Both the position numbers and the translations under genes were made by a program. Shown piece after piece: positions 8,628-18,217 of a DNA stretch of 64,000 nucleotides. Positions within the stretch are counted from its first letter, which is position 1; the number at the start of each line of letters is the position of its first letter. The notes beneath the pieces were generated by a model. That model worked only from the letters and a program-made list of their open reading frames with translations. It did not search any database and had not been told where the DNA came from. This DNA is from JAZGER01 sp036480335 (GTDB taxonomy: Bacteria > Pseudomonadota > Gammaproteobacteria > DSM-19610). The stretch lies in assembly GCA_036480335.1 (NCBI GenBank), contig JAZGGH010000101.1:1-64000 (forward strand). Direction: 5' to 3'.

Positions 8628-9941
8628 ATGTTATTCAAATCAACACTGCGCGTTTGCGGCTGCCTGCTGTTGCTTTTTAATACAGCACTGTGGGCTGAAC
8701 CGGGCTTTAACCCGGATGGGCATAGTACAGGCATCCAAAGCATTAACTTGCATGATGCCATTAGCAAGACCTTTGAACATAATCCAGCGCTACGTGCGTT
8801 TAGCCATGCGCTTAAAGCGCAGGATGGCCGACAATTACAGGCTAGCCTGGCAGCCAGCCCTGAAGTCAGTTTCGTCATTGAAGATGCTTTGGGCTCAGGG
8901 GATTTTAAAGAATTTGATAATGCTCAGGCGACTCTGGGTATTGCCTGGGTATTAGAAGGTGGAATACGTCAGGGTTATAGGGATGTTGCGCGTGCAGGAG
9001 CATCCTCAGTTTCTATACAAGCGACGATTAAGCGCCTGGATGCCGCTGCGGAAACGGCGCGTTTATACATTGTCTGTCTGGCTAACCAGGCTCGCCTGCA
9101 TAATGCCGTTAAAACGGTAGAGCTGGCAAAAGAAACGGTATTCGCGGTTAGAAAACGGGTGGCGGCCGGTAAGGCGCCAGATGCTGAACTGGCACGGGCT
9201 CAGGCAGAATTGGCTCGCCGGCAACTGGCGCATGAAGATATTGACCATGAGTTGCGTTCTGCAATCCGCCTGTTAGCCGCGCAATGGGGTGAGACGCAGC
9301 CGGATTTTACACAAGTTGCCGGTAACATTTTTAGCCTGCCTGCCGCCGTGGCTTTTAAAACACTTAAAACACTTAAAACACAGCTCGAACACAGCCCGGG
9401 CTTTACCCGCCTGATGTCAGAGAAACGCCTGATGCAGGCGCAGCTAAAGCTGGCCGAATCACAAAGCAAACCTGCATGGCGTGTGAATCTTGGCGTTCGT
9501 CATTTTGAAATGACGAACGATCAGGCGTTGGTTGCAGGGTTCTCTATTCCTTTTGGTGAACGCAGTCGAAATAGCGGCAACATCATTGAGGCGCGAGAAA
9601 ACCTGTCGCAAACACAGGTGCAAGCGGACGCCCTGAAAGTGCATTTTGAAACGATGCTTTATGTGTTATCTGAAGAACTGCAACACAGCCTGCACCGTAT
9701 TGACGCCTATCGTGGCGATATTGTTCCCCAGCTCGAAAAGGCGCTCAAGGAAACACGCAGGGCCTATAATTTGGGTCGCTACGGTTATCTCGAATGGCGC
9801 AGTGTACAGGCGGATTTGCTGGATGCGCGTAGCGCACTGGTGGAATCCAGTATCGACGCACATTTAAAAGTCATTGAAATTGAACGCTTAACCGGTGTGC
9901 CCATGGAAAAACTGGTGGCACAACTGGCTGGCAAATACTGA
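8628..9941 (+). CDS. czcC: TolC-family outer-membrane channel of heavy-metal efflux (CzcC-like)
   Basis: A 437-residue outer-membrane efflux protein. It has a signal peptide (LLLLFNTALWA) and two long helical repeats of the OEP family, with Ala- and Gln-rich coiled coils such as VAAGKAPDAELARAQAELARRQ. It forms the exit duct for the CzcB-CzcA pair encoded next. I chose the ATG after GGAGATAACACCAAT because it begins a proper signal peptide; a longer frame with an ATG at 8580 exists. The stop lies only two bases before the czcB start. A 9-bp triplication sits inside the gene. Confidence 0.85.
   Translation: MLFKSTLRVCGCLLLLFNTALWAEPGFNPDGHSTGIQSINLHDAISKTFEHNPALRAFSHALKAQDGRQLQASLAASPEVSFVIEDALGSGDFKEFDNAQATLGIAWVLEGGIRQGYRDVARAGASSVSIQATIKRLDAAAETARLYIVCLANQARLHNAVKTVELAKETVFAVRKRVAAGKAPDAELARAQAELARRQLAHEDIDHELRSAIRLLAAQWGETQPDFTQVAGNIFSLPAAVAFKTLKTLKTQLEHSPGFTRLMSEKRLMQAQLKLAESQSKPAWRVNLGVRHFEMTNDQALVAGFSIPFGERSRNSGNIIEARENLSQTQVQADALKVHFETMLYVLSEELQHSLHRIDAYRGDIVPQLEKALKETRRAYNLGRYGYLEWRSVQADLLDARSALVESSIDAHLKVIEIERLTGVPMEKLVAQLAGKY
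9355..9381 (+). repeat. In-frame 9-bp tandem repeat in czcC
   Basis: Three perfect copies of TTAAAACAC encode a short KTLKTLKT run between the two coiled-coil halves. Copy-number change would add or remove three residues without a frameshift. Confidence 0.8.
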
Positions 9942-9943
9942 GA

Positions 9944-11227
9944 ATGATTATGAAACCATTATCACAACACCCTGGAAGCAAATTATTGGCAATGGCTTTC
10001 CTAAGCATGCTGCTGGCTGCCTGTGACAAACTAAATTCTGAACAACACCGTTCAGAAAACAATGCACACGGCGGCGCAGAGGAAGTTGAGGTGCTTAAGG
10101 GGCCTCACGGTGGCCGCCTGCTCAGCAGGGGTGACTTTACCCTTGAACTGTCAATCTTTGAAACCGGTGTGCCGCCCGAGTTTCGTGCCTGGGCGACCCT
10201 TAAAGGCCAGCCTTTGCCGCCGATTGACGTTGATCTCGATATCACCTTGTCGCGACTGAGTAGCGACGAGGGCGGCAGGGTGGACGAAATACACTTTACA
10301 CGGCAGGGTGATGCCCTGCGCGGCGACATGGAGATTGTCGAACCACACTCCTTTATTGTCAGTATTAATGCTACCCATAACGGCGCAAGGCATAGCTGGA
10401 AATACGACAATTTTGAGGGCCGTACTAAAATCGAAACCGCCGTCGCTAATGCGCTGGAGATAGAAACGGACATTGCCGGCCCCAAAGTGTTGCAGCAATC
10501 GATAGATGTATTTGGCCAGATTGTTGCCAATACAGAACGTGTCAGTCAGCTTAAGGCGCGCTTTGCCGGAGTCATTAAAACCGTCAAGGCTTCCATGGGT
10601 GACACCGTACGCAAAGGACAAACTCTGGCCACTGTTGAGAGTAATGAAAGCCTGAATGTGTATGCCATTAAGGCTCCCATCAGTGGCGTGATTACTCGGC
10701 GAGATGCCAATCCCGGTGAGCAAACGGACGATAAGGCCTTATTTATCATCACCGACACATCAACGGTATGGGTCGATTTGTCCCTGTTTCCAGGGGATAC
10801 CAATCGCGTAAAAGTAGGGGCGCCAGTCAGTATCGAGCTTGCAAACGAGTCGCAATCAATTACAGGTGAAATTGCTTTCATTGATGTAGTTGCCAGGGCC
10901 AATCAATCGGTCACGGCACGCGTGGTGGTTGAAAACAAGGACGGAAGATGGGTGCCCGGCAGCACAGCTAAAGCAAAAATCAAAGTGGGTGAACATGCGG
11001 TATCCCTGGCAGTGAAACGCTCCGGGTTGCAGGCGTTTAGAGATTTCACCGTGGTCTATGCGCAGGTGGGAGAAGAATATGAGGTGCGCATGCTTGAGCT
11101 TGGCCGGCAGGACGGCGAGTGGATTGAGGTGCTCGGTGGCCTGCAGCCAGGCACGCGCTACGTCAGTGAAAACAGTTATGTCATCAAGGCAGATATTGAA
11201 AAATCCGGCGCATCGCATGACCACTAA
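9944..11227 (+). CDS. czcB: Heavy-metal RND efflux adaptor (CzcB-like)
   Basis: A 427-residue membrane-fusion lipoprotein (signal peptide ending LLAAC). Unlike the first adaptor in the window, it has an extra N-terminal domain of about 120 residues (HGGAEEVEVLKGPHGGRLL onward) before the lipoyl halves (AGVIKTVKASMGDTVRKGQTLA and IKAPISGVITRRDANPGEQT). That extra domain is usual in CzcB/CusB-type adaptors and is linked to metal handling; the HGG segment could bind metal. It bridges CzcA and CzcC. The gene lies between those two with short gaps, so a single czcCBA operon is likely. Confidence 0.88.
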   Translation: MIMKPLSQHPGSKLLAMAFLSMLLAACDKLNSEQHRSENNAHGGAEEVEVLKGPHGGRLLSRGDFTLELSIFETGVPPEFRAWATLKGQPLPPIDVDLDITLSRLSSDEGGRVDEIHFTRQGDALRGDMEIVEPHSFIVSINATHNGARHSWKYDNFEGRTKIETAVANALEIETDIAGPKVLQQSIDVFGQIVANTERVSQLKARFAGVIKTVKASMGDTVRKGQTLATVESNESLNVYAIKAPISGVITRRDANPGEQTDDKALFIITDTSTVWVDLSLFPGDTNRVKVGAPVSIELANESQSITGEIAFIDVVARANQSVTARVVVENKDGRWVPGSTAKAKIKVGEHAVSLAVKRSGLQAFRDFTVVYAQVGEEYEVRMLELGRQDGEWIEVLGGLQPGTRYVSENSYVIKADIEKSGASHDH

Positions 11228-11262
11228 TTCAGCCATCATTCATGTAACAGGCTGGCGTCACT

Positions 11263-14200
11263 ATGCTTGAAGCCATTATAAAGTTTTCACTGGCCCGACG
11301 CGTGCTGGTGATCGTACTGGTGTTGATGATCATGGGACTCGGTGCCTATAAATTCACCCAGTTACCGATTGACGCCGTACCGGATATTACCAATATACAG
11401 GTGGTTATCAATACAGCAGCACCGGGCTACACGCCGTTAGAAACAGAGCAACGGGTCAGCTTTCCCATCGAAACGGCGATGGCCGGCCTGCCGAAATTAT
11501 CTTATACCCGTTCGCTGTCACGTTATGGTTTATCTCAGGTCACCATGGTGTTTGAAGAAGGCACCGATATTTACTTTGCGCGTCAGTTGGTCGGCGAAAG
11601 ACTCAGTACGGCAAAAGGCACCATACCGGCATCACTGGAACCCACGCTTGGCCCCATCGCAACCGGATTGGGTGAGATCTTTATGTTCACCGTGGATGCC
11701 GAGCAGGGGGCAAAAAATGCTGATGGTAGCTTAATTACACCCACCGATCTTCGCAGCGCGCATGACTGGATCATTCGGCCGCAATTAATGCGTGTGCCGG
11801 GTGTGGTGGAAGTCAACCCCATTGGCGGCTACAAAAAACAAATACTGGTTGCGCCTGAGCCAGTGAAACTACTAGCCTATGGTATTGGTTATGCCGATGT
11901 TGTACATGCGCTGGAGCAAAATAATGCGAATCGGGGTGTCGGCTTCATTGATCACAATGGCTCGCAATGGTTAATGCGCGTACCCGGCCAGGCCAGTAAT
12001 CTGCAAGACCTGGAAAATATCGTTATTCAACTACAGCAAGGGCTCCCGATTCGCATAAAAGATGTGGCTGCGGTGAGCCTGGGCAAAGAATTGCGCTCAG
12101 GTGCGGCGACCCAAAATGGTCGCGAGGTAGTGATGAGCACGGTGTTTATGCTGATCGGTGAAAATAGTCGCACTGTTGCCCATAACGTTGCGCTGAAACT
12201 GGAAGAAATTAAAACCAGTTTGCCCGTGGGTATCACCGCAACTGCAGTTTATGACCGCACCAGGCTGGTGGATAAAACATTAGTCACCGTACAGAAAAAC
12301 CTGGCCGAAGGTGCGCTGCTGGTCATCGTTATTCTATTTTTACTGCTGGGTAATGCGCGCGCCGCATTGTTAGCCGCCGCAGTGATTCCGATTGCGATGT
12401 TAATGACCATTACCGGTATGGTGCAAAGCAAAGTCAGCGCCAACCTGATGAGTCTCGGAGCGCTGGACTTTGGTCTTATCATTGATGGTGCCGTCATCAT
12501 TGTTGAAAATTGTTTGCGTAGACTGAGCAATGCTGGATCCCGGGCGAGATCGGGTGAAACACTGGATCTTAACGAGCGTTTATCGGTGGTTTTTGATGCA
12601 ACGAAAGAGGTGATTCGTCCGGCGTTGTTTGGTGTATTTATCATTACAGCCGTTTATATTCCGATCTTTGCATTAAGCGGCGTGGAAGGAAAAATGTTCC
12701 ACCCCATGGCACTGACGGTCATTATTGCTCTGGTGAGTGCAATGATTCTATCCATCACCTTTGTGCCTGCCGGTGTTGCTCTGTTGTTCCGTAAACCCGT
12801 ACAACTAAAAGAAAACAGGATCATTAAGATTGCGCGCACAGTGTATCAGCCAGTCTTGATGGTATCGCTTAAATTTCGTTGGCTAGTGGTGTTGTTAGCA
12901 GTGGCTCTCATTCTCGGTTCTGTATCACTCGTTCCAAAACTGGGATCAGAGTTCATGCCCAATCTTGATGAAGGTGATATTGCCATGCATGCCCTGCGCA
13001 TACCCGGCACATCATTGCAGCAATCCATACATTTACAGGGAGTACTGGAAGCCGAAATAAAAAATCTCGCTGAGGTTAAAACGGTATTTTCAAAAATTGG
13101 CACCCCTGAAGTAGCAACTGATCCGATGCCACCCAGCGTGGCCGATACGTTTATCATCCTCAAACCGCGTAAAAATTGGCCAAATCCTGATAAATCCAAA
13201 GTGCAGGTTGTGGCTGAACTTGAAGCTCTGGTTACAAACGTACCGGGAAACCGGTATGAGTTTTTGCAACCGATTCAGATGCGTTTTAACGAATTAATAT
13301 CCGGCGTTCGTGCCGAACTGGCCATCAAAGTCTTTGGTGATGATTTTGATCAGCTGATTTCTCTGGGTGCGGCTGTTGAAACCGCACTGGGAAAAGTCCC
13401 GGGTGCGGCTGACGTTTCAGTAGAACAGGCGACAGGTTTGCCCATCATGACTATTCTGCCCAGGCGTGAAGCTATGGCGCGCCTGGGATTAAGTGTTGCG
13501 CAATTACAGGAGATATTGGCAGCGGCACTGGGTGGCCGTGTTGCCAGTCAACTTTATGAAGGTGATCGCCGCTCGGATATTGTGGTTCGATTGGCTGAGC
13601 ATTTGCGTACTGACATGGATGGTCTGTCAAGTTTACCTGTGATGCTTGCCAATGGGGATTATATTCCTCTGGGTGAGGTCGCTGAGCTTACGTTAGTTAC
13701 CGGATATAACCAGATTTACCGGGAAAACGGCAAGCGACGCATTGTCGTTACTGCCAATGTCCGTGGCCGTGATCTGGGTTCATTTGTGCAGGATGTGCAG
13801 CAGTCAGTGGCAGACAATGTTGAGATACCGGCTGGATACTGGGTCGACTATGCCGGTACCTATGAAAAACTGCAATCCGCCACGCAACGCCTGTCGATTG
13901 TGGTGCCATTAACGCTGGCATTAGTCATTGGTTTGCTTATTATGGCGCTTGGCTCGGTCAAGGACGCGGCCATCATTTTCTCTGGTGTGCCATTGGCACT
14001 CACCGGTGGTGTAGTTGCTTTATTATTGCGTGATATTCCTTTTTCAATATCAGCGGCGGTGGGTTTTATTGCGCTGTCCGGCATTGCCGTGCTTAATGGT
14101 CTGGTTATGGTTGCCTTTATTCGTGATTTACGCATGCACGGGCTGCCATTGAATGACGCCATTATTGATGGCGCATTGACGCGATTGCGTCCGGTGTTAA

Positions 14201-14382
14201 TGACGGCTCTGGTGGCGGCACTGGGTTTTATCCCGATGGCTCTTAACACGGGTATTGGCTCAGAAGTTCAGCGGCCACTGGCGACCGTTGTCATTGGCGG
14301 CATTATTTCATCAACCCTGTTAACTCTGGTGGTGTTACCTGCGTTATACCGATTAGTGCATGCAGGAGAGGAGGAGGTGTGA
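11263..14382 (+). CDS. czcA: CzcA-type heavy-metal/proton antiporter, RND pump
   Basis: A 1039-residue HME-RND pump in the inner membrane. TM4 carries D402-FGLIID408-GAVIIVE415-N, with D402, D408 and E415 at the same numbers as the residues needed for cation/proton antiport in Cupriavidus CzcA. The DFG-DGA-VEN pattern marks the HME1 (Co/Zn/Cd) group rather than the monovalent Cu/Ag group, so divalent export is expected. N-terminal motifs (FSLARRVLVIVLVLMIMGLG, PIDAVPDITN) and the C-terminal repeat half are complete. It is third in czcCBA, and no czcRS-type regulator is present here. Confidence 0.93.
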   Translation: MLEAIIKFSLARRVLVIVLVLMIMGLGAYKFTQLPIDAVPDITNIQVVINTAAPGYTPLETEQRVSFPIETAMAGLPKLSYTRSLSRYGLSQVTMVFEEGTDIYFARQLVGERLSTAKGTIPASLEPTLGPIATGLGEIFMFTVDAEQGAKNADGSLITPTDLRSAHDWIIRPQLMRVPGVVEVNPIGGYKKQILVAPEPVKLLAYGIGYADVVHALEQNNANRGVGFIDHNGSQWLMRVPGQASNLQDLENIVIQLQQGLPIRIKDVAAVSLGKELRSGAATQNGREVVMSTVFMLIGENSRTVAHNVALKLEEIKTSLPVGITATAVYDRTRLVDKTLVTVQKNLAEGALLVIVILFLLLGNARAALLAAAVIPIAMLMTITGMVQSKVSANLMSLGALDFGLIIDGAVIIVENCLRRLSNAGSRARSGETLDLNERLSVVFDATKEVIRPALFGVFIITAVYIPIFALSGVEGKMFHPMALTVIIALVSAMILSITFVPAGVALLFRKPVQLKENRIIKIARTVYQPVLMVSLKFRWLVVLLAVALILGSVSLVPKLGSEFMPNLDEGDIAMHALRIPGTSLQQSIHLQGVLEAEIKNLAEVKTVFSKIGTPEVATDPMPPSVADTFIILKPRKNWPNPDKSKVQVVAELEALVTNVPGNRYEFLQPIQMRFNELISGVRAELAIKVFGDDFDQLISLGAAVETALGKVPGAADVSVEQATGLPIMTILPRREAMARLGLSVAQLQEILAAALGGRVASQLYEGDRRSDIVVRLAEHLRTDMDGLSSLPVMLANGDYIPLGEVAELTLVTGYNQIYRENGKRRIVVTANVRGRDLGSFVQDVQQSVADNVEIPAGYWVDYAGTYEKLQSATQRLSIVVPLTLALVIGLLIMALGSVKDAAIIFSGVPLALTGGVVALLLRDIPFSISAAVGFIALSGIAVLNGLVMVAFIRDLRMHGLPLNDAIIDGALTRLRPVLMTALVAALGFIPMALNTGIGSEVQRPLATVVIGGIISSTLLTLVVLPALYRLVHAGEEEV

Positions 14383-14439
14383 AATATCTTTATCCAGGGC
14401 TCAGTCCGGCGAGACAAGCTCGAACGGTATTATGAAGCT

Positions 14440-14844
14440 ATGGAATCAACGTATATAGAAGCTACTATCAAAGGGAAGTTATATTTTTATGGGGTACTGT
14501 TGCTGGCGGTGATAGGGTTCTACTTTATGGAGAATTATATAATGTTAGTTGCTATTGATGAGAATACAGAGTTGAAATCAATTGTAGATATCTTGTTTAG
14601 AGCGGCGGTTGTTAGTGCGATATTTTACTCGGTTCTGGCTTATGTAACGACACGGTCAATGATTATAGCTATCAACGAAGGTAGATGGCCGCCTTCGAAT
14701 TTTCCTGTGCCTTTCAGAACAAGGATTAAACCTATCAAGTATTCGAAGGTGTATTGGATTATGATTGTTCTTAGCAATTTATCACTGCTGGGTATGGCTT
14801 CGTTAGGTTTCTGGGTATGGTTCCATTTTAAATTGTTATTGTAG
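14440..14844 (+). CDS. Hypothetical membrane protein
   Basis: A 134-residue protein with three likely transmembrane helices (about 13-33, 50-70 and 108-130) and a basic loop between the second and third. I do not recognise a family. It follows czcA by 57 bases on the same strand but uses more A+T-rich codons than the czc genes, so it may be a later arrival. No clear ribosome-binding site precedes the ATG. A role in efflux is possible only by position. Confidence 0.5.
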   Translation: MESTYIEATIKGKLYFYGVLLLAVIGFYFMENYIMLVAIDENTELKSIVDILFRAAVVSAIFYSVLAYVTTRSMIIAINEGRWPPSNFPVPFRTRIKPIKYSKVYWIMIVLSNLSLLGMASLGFWVWFHFKLLL

Positions 14845-15308
14845 ATCGTGGCAGAGAAGATACACAGTTTGCTGTGCTCAACAAAGTGATGGGATCAGGT
14901 CTTTAATCTTGCATTATATTCGAACGGAAGCAATTACAAGGGCGCAATAAAAATGCGCCCCTTGAATTTCAGCTGATTAAGACGTTAAGACTTTTCTGGC
15001 TAGACAAAATTGATGTTGGAACCTGGCGATGGCCGCGTTACCAAACCTTTGTTGTTCGCCCGAGAGGCGCTGATCTGATGGTACCAAGGCACCGGTATAG
15101 CATCTTCCCCATGGATCATTCGATCCTGCTGTGTGAATCGCACGATAGCCTGACTGGAAATATCAGTTTTCAGAATAACCTGCTCAATATTCTATTGACG
15201 CGAGATCAGCCGTTGGTGGAAAAAAACATGCGTTGATTAATCGAAATTCAGCACCTACTCGCTCCTATTTTTCAACGAGCCGTCATTGCAGTTAAGAGGT
15301 GTTATACT
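14845..15308. other. Intergenic region with a hairpin and a possible gene fragment
   Basis: No intact gene. An imperfect GC-rich hairpin (about 14938-14963, GGGCGCA pairing with TGCGCCC around an A-rich loop) follows the hypothetical gene but lacks a T-run. A short open reverse-strand stretch (15000-15191) is listed separately. The rest shows nothing I can interpret. Confidence 0.5.
15000..15191 (-). pseudogene. Possible C-terminal gene fragment, unrecognised
   Basis: On the reverse strand this stretch is open for 63 codons with no start codon at its head and an in-frame stop immediately upstream. The translation ends in IPVPWYHQISASR and a Gly/Pro-containing tail, vaguely like the C-terminus of family 5 extracellular solute-binding proteins. 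It may be a decayed fragment of such a gene, but the match is weak. Confidence 0.25.
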
Positions 15309-15453
15309 CTAGCAGGTTGTTGAAAAGTCTCAGGCGAGCGCAAGACAAGGCAAAAATTGGCGAAAAAGCGCAGTGTACATTCAGTACATGAGCATTTTAA
15401 GCTGATTTTTAACGCGCGATTGTGCCGCATAGGGTTTTTCAACAGCCTGCTAG
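15309..15453. mobile_element. MITE-like element with ~20-bp terminal inverted repeats
   Basis: The element starts CTAGCAGGTTGTTGAAAA and ends TTTTTCAACAGCCTGCTAG, which are inverted repeats with a few mismatches. It is about 145 bp and non-coding. Inside are a GTAC-containing dyad (GTACATTCAGTAC) and a GCGC-rich segment. Size, ends and lack of coding capacity fit a miniature inverted-repeat element moved in trans by a transposase located elsewhere. It lies directly upstream of trhO and may supply or disturb its promoter. Confidence 0.7.
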
Positions 15454-15483
15454 ATACGTTCATTGAATTAATTCGGTTATATT

Positions 15484-16494
15484 ATGTCCAGATTTGTTGT
15501 TTGTGCGCTGTATCATTTTGTTGCTTTGGATAATATTGAATCCTTACAAAAGCCTTTGCTGCAGGTGATGGAAGATAATGGGGTGAAAGGAACTCTGCTG
15601 CTAGCGACTGAGGGGATCAATGGCACAATATCAGGGACTCGGGAAGGTATTGATACGGTGCTGGCATGGATACGCAGCGACCCGCGTCTTGAGGGTGTTG
15701 ACAGTAAAGAATCCTACGATGATGTAATTCCCTTCAATCGTACTCGCGTGAAAATTAAAAAAGAGATTGTCACGATGGGGATTGATGCCATCAATCCAAA
15801 TCACATTGTTGGGACTTACGTAAAACCTGAAGACTGGAATGCCCTGATTTCTGATCCGGATGTTTTATTAGTAGATACGCGTAATGATTATGAAGTTAGC
15901 ATCGGAACATTTAAAAATGCGGTTAACCCGGAAACTGAGGTATTTCGGCAATTCCCAAAATACGTTGGTAAACACCTTAATCCCGGAAAACATAAAAAAG
16001 TTGCCATGTTTTGTACTGGCGGTATTCGCTGTGAAAAATCGACGGCATTTTTGAAGAGCCAGGGTTTTGATGAGGTGTTTCATTTGCAGGGTGGCATTCT
16101 GAAATATCTGGAAGAAGTGCCGCCTGAAGAATCTCTCTGGGAAGGAGAGTGTTTCGTCTTTGATAACCGCGTTTCGGTGAACCACAATCTGGAAAAAGGC
16201 TCCTATGACCAGTGCCATGCCTGTCGTATGCCAATTACTGAAGCAGAAAAAAATCATCAGCATTACCAGAAAGGCGTAAGTTGTCATCAGTGTTACGAGA
16301 TGACGAATGACAAACAGAAACAGCGCTATCGTGAGCGCCAAAAGCAGATTGATCTGGCAAAACAGCGCGGTGAAGATCATATTGGTGGAGATGTGAATCG
16401 ATATGCGAATTTACATCGAGCAGACAAGAAGCTGATTAAGGAAGAACAAAAAAAGTCTACGTGCCTGATTGCTGGTAGAGAAGAAAAATATTAA
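15484..16494 (+). CDS. trhO: Oxygen-dependent tRNA uridine(34) hydroxylase TrhO
   Basis: A 336-residue YceA/TrhO-type rhodanese-family protein. The N-terminal domain (1-100) precedes a rhodanese domain whose active loop CTGGIRCEKS contains C177. The C-terminal region carries CxxC pairs (CHAC and CHQC), suggesting a bound metal. TrhO hydroxylates U34 of several tRNAs using molecular oxygen, a step toward cmo5U/mo5U. Length and motif order match the family. Its 3' end overlaps the convergent PP2C-kinase gene by 38 bases. The ATG follows the MITE-like element by only 30 bases. Confidence 0.93.
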   Translation: MSRFVVCALYHFVALDNIESLQKPLLQVMEDNGVKGTLLLATEGINGTISGTREGIDTVLAWIRSDPRLEGVDSKESYDDVIPFNRTRVKIKKEIVTMGIDAINPNHIVGTYVKPEDWNALISDPDVLLVDTRNDYEVSIGTFKNAVNPETEVFRQFPKYVGKHLNPGKHKKVAMFCTGGIRCEKSTAFLKSQGFDEVFHLQGGILKYLEEVPPEESLWEGECFVFDNRVSVNHNLEKGSYDQCHACRMPITEAEKNHQHYQKGVSCHQCYEMTNDKQKQRYRERQKQIDLAKQRGEDHIGGDVNRYANLHRADKKLIKEEQKKSTCLIAGREEKY

Positions 16495-18172
16495 ACAGGA
16501 ATGATACAAAAGCGACAAGTTTCCAAACCAGGAGCGGGTTACGCTCAATCAGTGGTTGCGAAATCTTTGTTGTGAACTCCGGGTTTGGATGTGAAAGGTC
16601 ATGTATAAACTCCGACAACAGGTGTTGACGACGATCACTTGTCAATGCAGTGGCTTTTTCGATGGCTTTGTCCATCCAGGCAGGGACCTCCGGATTGATG
16701 CTTGTGGCGGCTATATAGCGGGCGTTTCGTAGACGTTTGCGGGTTAGCTCCTTATGTCCATAGGGTGGTTTTCCTGTCAGCATTTCGTAGACAATAACAG
16801 CCATGGAAAACAGATCGGAGACATTGCTACCCATCTCGTTTCGCAGATATTCCGGCGCGGTGTAGTTACGCGTGCCTAGCAAATTAATGCGTTCTAGCGG
16901 CGTGGCGATTTCTTGCACGCCAGCGATTTTGGTGGAGCCAAAGTCAATTATTTTCAAGGTTCCGTGTTCATTAAACATGATGTTTTCGGGCTTGAGATCT
17001 TGATGAATCATTTCCAGGCGATGAAATGCGCGCAATCCGGATGCGATCTGGGTGGCAATATCACGCACTTCTTTGAGGGAGGGTTGCGGATGATCATTCA
17101 TCCATTCCCGCAGCGTCTGACCCTCAATATATTCAGTAACGTAATACATGCACTGGCGTTTTTTGTGCGGTTTTAATACGTGTAGCACATGTTGATTTGT
17201 GATGCGTCGACCAGCCCATTCCTCATGCAGAAAACGGTCAATATAGCCTGCGTCGTCTTCATAATTTACTGATGGCGTCTTGAGTATGACCTTCTGGCCA
17301 GTTTCCTGGTCATGTGCCAGATAAATTTGTGTACGTTTACTGGCGTGCAGTTCGCGAATAATTTTGTAACCATCCAGAATCATGCCGGGTTCTAATGGGG
17401 GTGGGAAAGGAAGTTGCGAGAACTGTTGGTAGAATTCGCCCTGATTTTGGTTGGGTAGCTCATCAATCATGAGAATTTGACAAGATACATTATCATGGCT
17501 TTTTCTGTTTAAGGCCGCTTCGACAATATCATGGGCTATTTTTTCGAAATCACGTGGTGTTCCGTATAAAAAGTGAGCCAGATCTGTATCACTCAGATAG
17601 TCATGAATTCCATCAGTCGTCAGTAAATAGATGTCATGTTTTTCTACCGTTAATGCGCGGTAGTCAATGTTTATCTGTAATTCGATACCCATTGCCCGGC
17701 TGAGATAATTTTTCTCATCGGAAATGTATACCCGATGATCGTCTGTCAGACAGGTGAGGGTTCCCTGGCGCATTCGATAAATACGCGTATCGCCAATATG
17801 AAACAGGTGAGCCGTGGTGGATTTCAGAACCAACACACTGAGTGTGGTGACCATGGCACGAGTGCCTTCATAATTACGGTGACCTTGTGCATACAGCCAT
17901 TGATTCAGGGCGCCCAGGATTTTGGTGCCAGCATTTTTGGTGCTCCATGATTCCGGGGTAGAGTAATAGTCACTTAAAAATCCATTAACACAGGCTTCGG
18001 CTGCTTCTTTGCCCGCTTCGCTACCACTCATGCCATCTGCGATGACGGCAGCGATACCCTTTGTGTTTAACAGGGGTGGTTTAGGTAGACGGATACCACA
18101 GGCATCATCGTTTGATTGCTTTATGCCAGCTTTGGAGTGCTGGCCGGTGGACACCACTAATTCATTATTCAT
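16457..18172 (-). CDS. Bifunctional PP2C phosphatase / Ser-Thr kinase of the nitrate locus
   Basis: A 571-residue fusion. Residues 1-240 are a PP2C-type phosphatase (ADGMSGSEAG; HIGDTRIYR; LLTTDGIHDYL). Residues 260-525 are a Hanks-type kinase with an ATP-site lysine in VILKTP, a catalytic HQDLKPENIMF (HQD for HRD), DFG in IIDFGSTK and APE in TAPEYL. A single C-terminal transmembrane helix (about 548-566) anchors it with both enzymes in the cytoplasm. It follows the nitrate transporter gene by 45 bases. The same pairing with nasA/nirB occurs in pseudomonads, so it probably tunes nitrate uptake or reduction. Its targets are unknown. Confidence 0.9.
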   Translation of the reverse strand: MNNELVVSTGQHSKAGIKQSNDDACGIRLPKPPLLNTKGIAAVIADGMSGSEAGKEAAEACVNGFLSDYYSTPESWSTKNAGTKILGALNQWLYAQGHRNYEGTRAMVTTLSVLVLKSTTAHLFHIGDTRIYRMRQGTLTCLTDDHRVYISDEKNYLSRAMGIELQINIDYRALTVEKHDIYLLTTDGIHDYLSDTDLAHFLYGTPRDFEKIAHDIVEAALNRKSHDNVSCQILMIDELPNQNQGEFYQQFSQLPFPPPLEPGMILDGYKIIRELHASKRTQIYLAHDQETGQKVILKTPSVNYEDDAGYIDRFLHEEWAGRRITNQHVLHVLKPHKKRQCMYYVTEYIEGQTLREWMNDHPQPSLKEVRDIATQIASGLRAFHRLEMIHQDLKPENIMFNEHGTLKIIDFGSTKIAGVQEIATPLERINLLGTRNYTAPEYLRNEMGSNVSDLFSMAVIVYEMLTGKPPYGHKELTRKRLRNARYIAATSINPEVPAWMDKAIEKATALTSDRRQHLLSEFIHDLSHPNPEFTTKISQPLIERNPLLVWKLVAFVSFLFNIFLLYQQSGT

Positions 18173-18217
18173 GATGAGATCGTAACATGTGTTATTTACC
18201 CAAAATTGAAAAGATGG

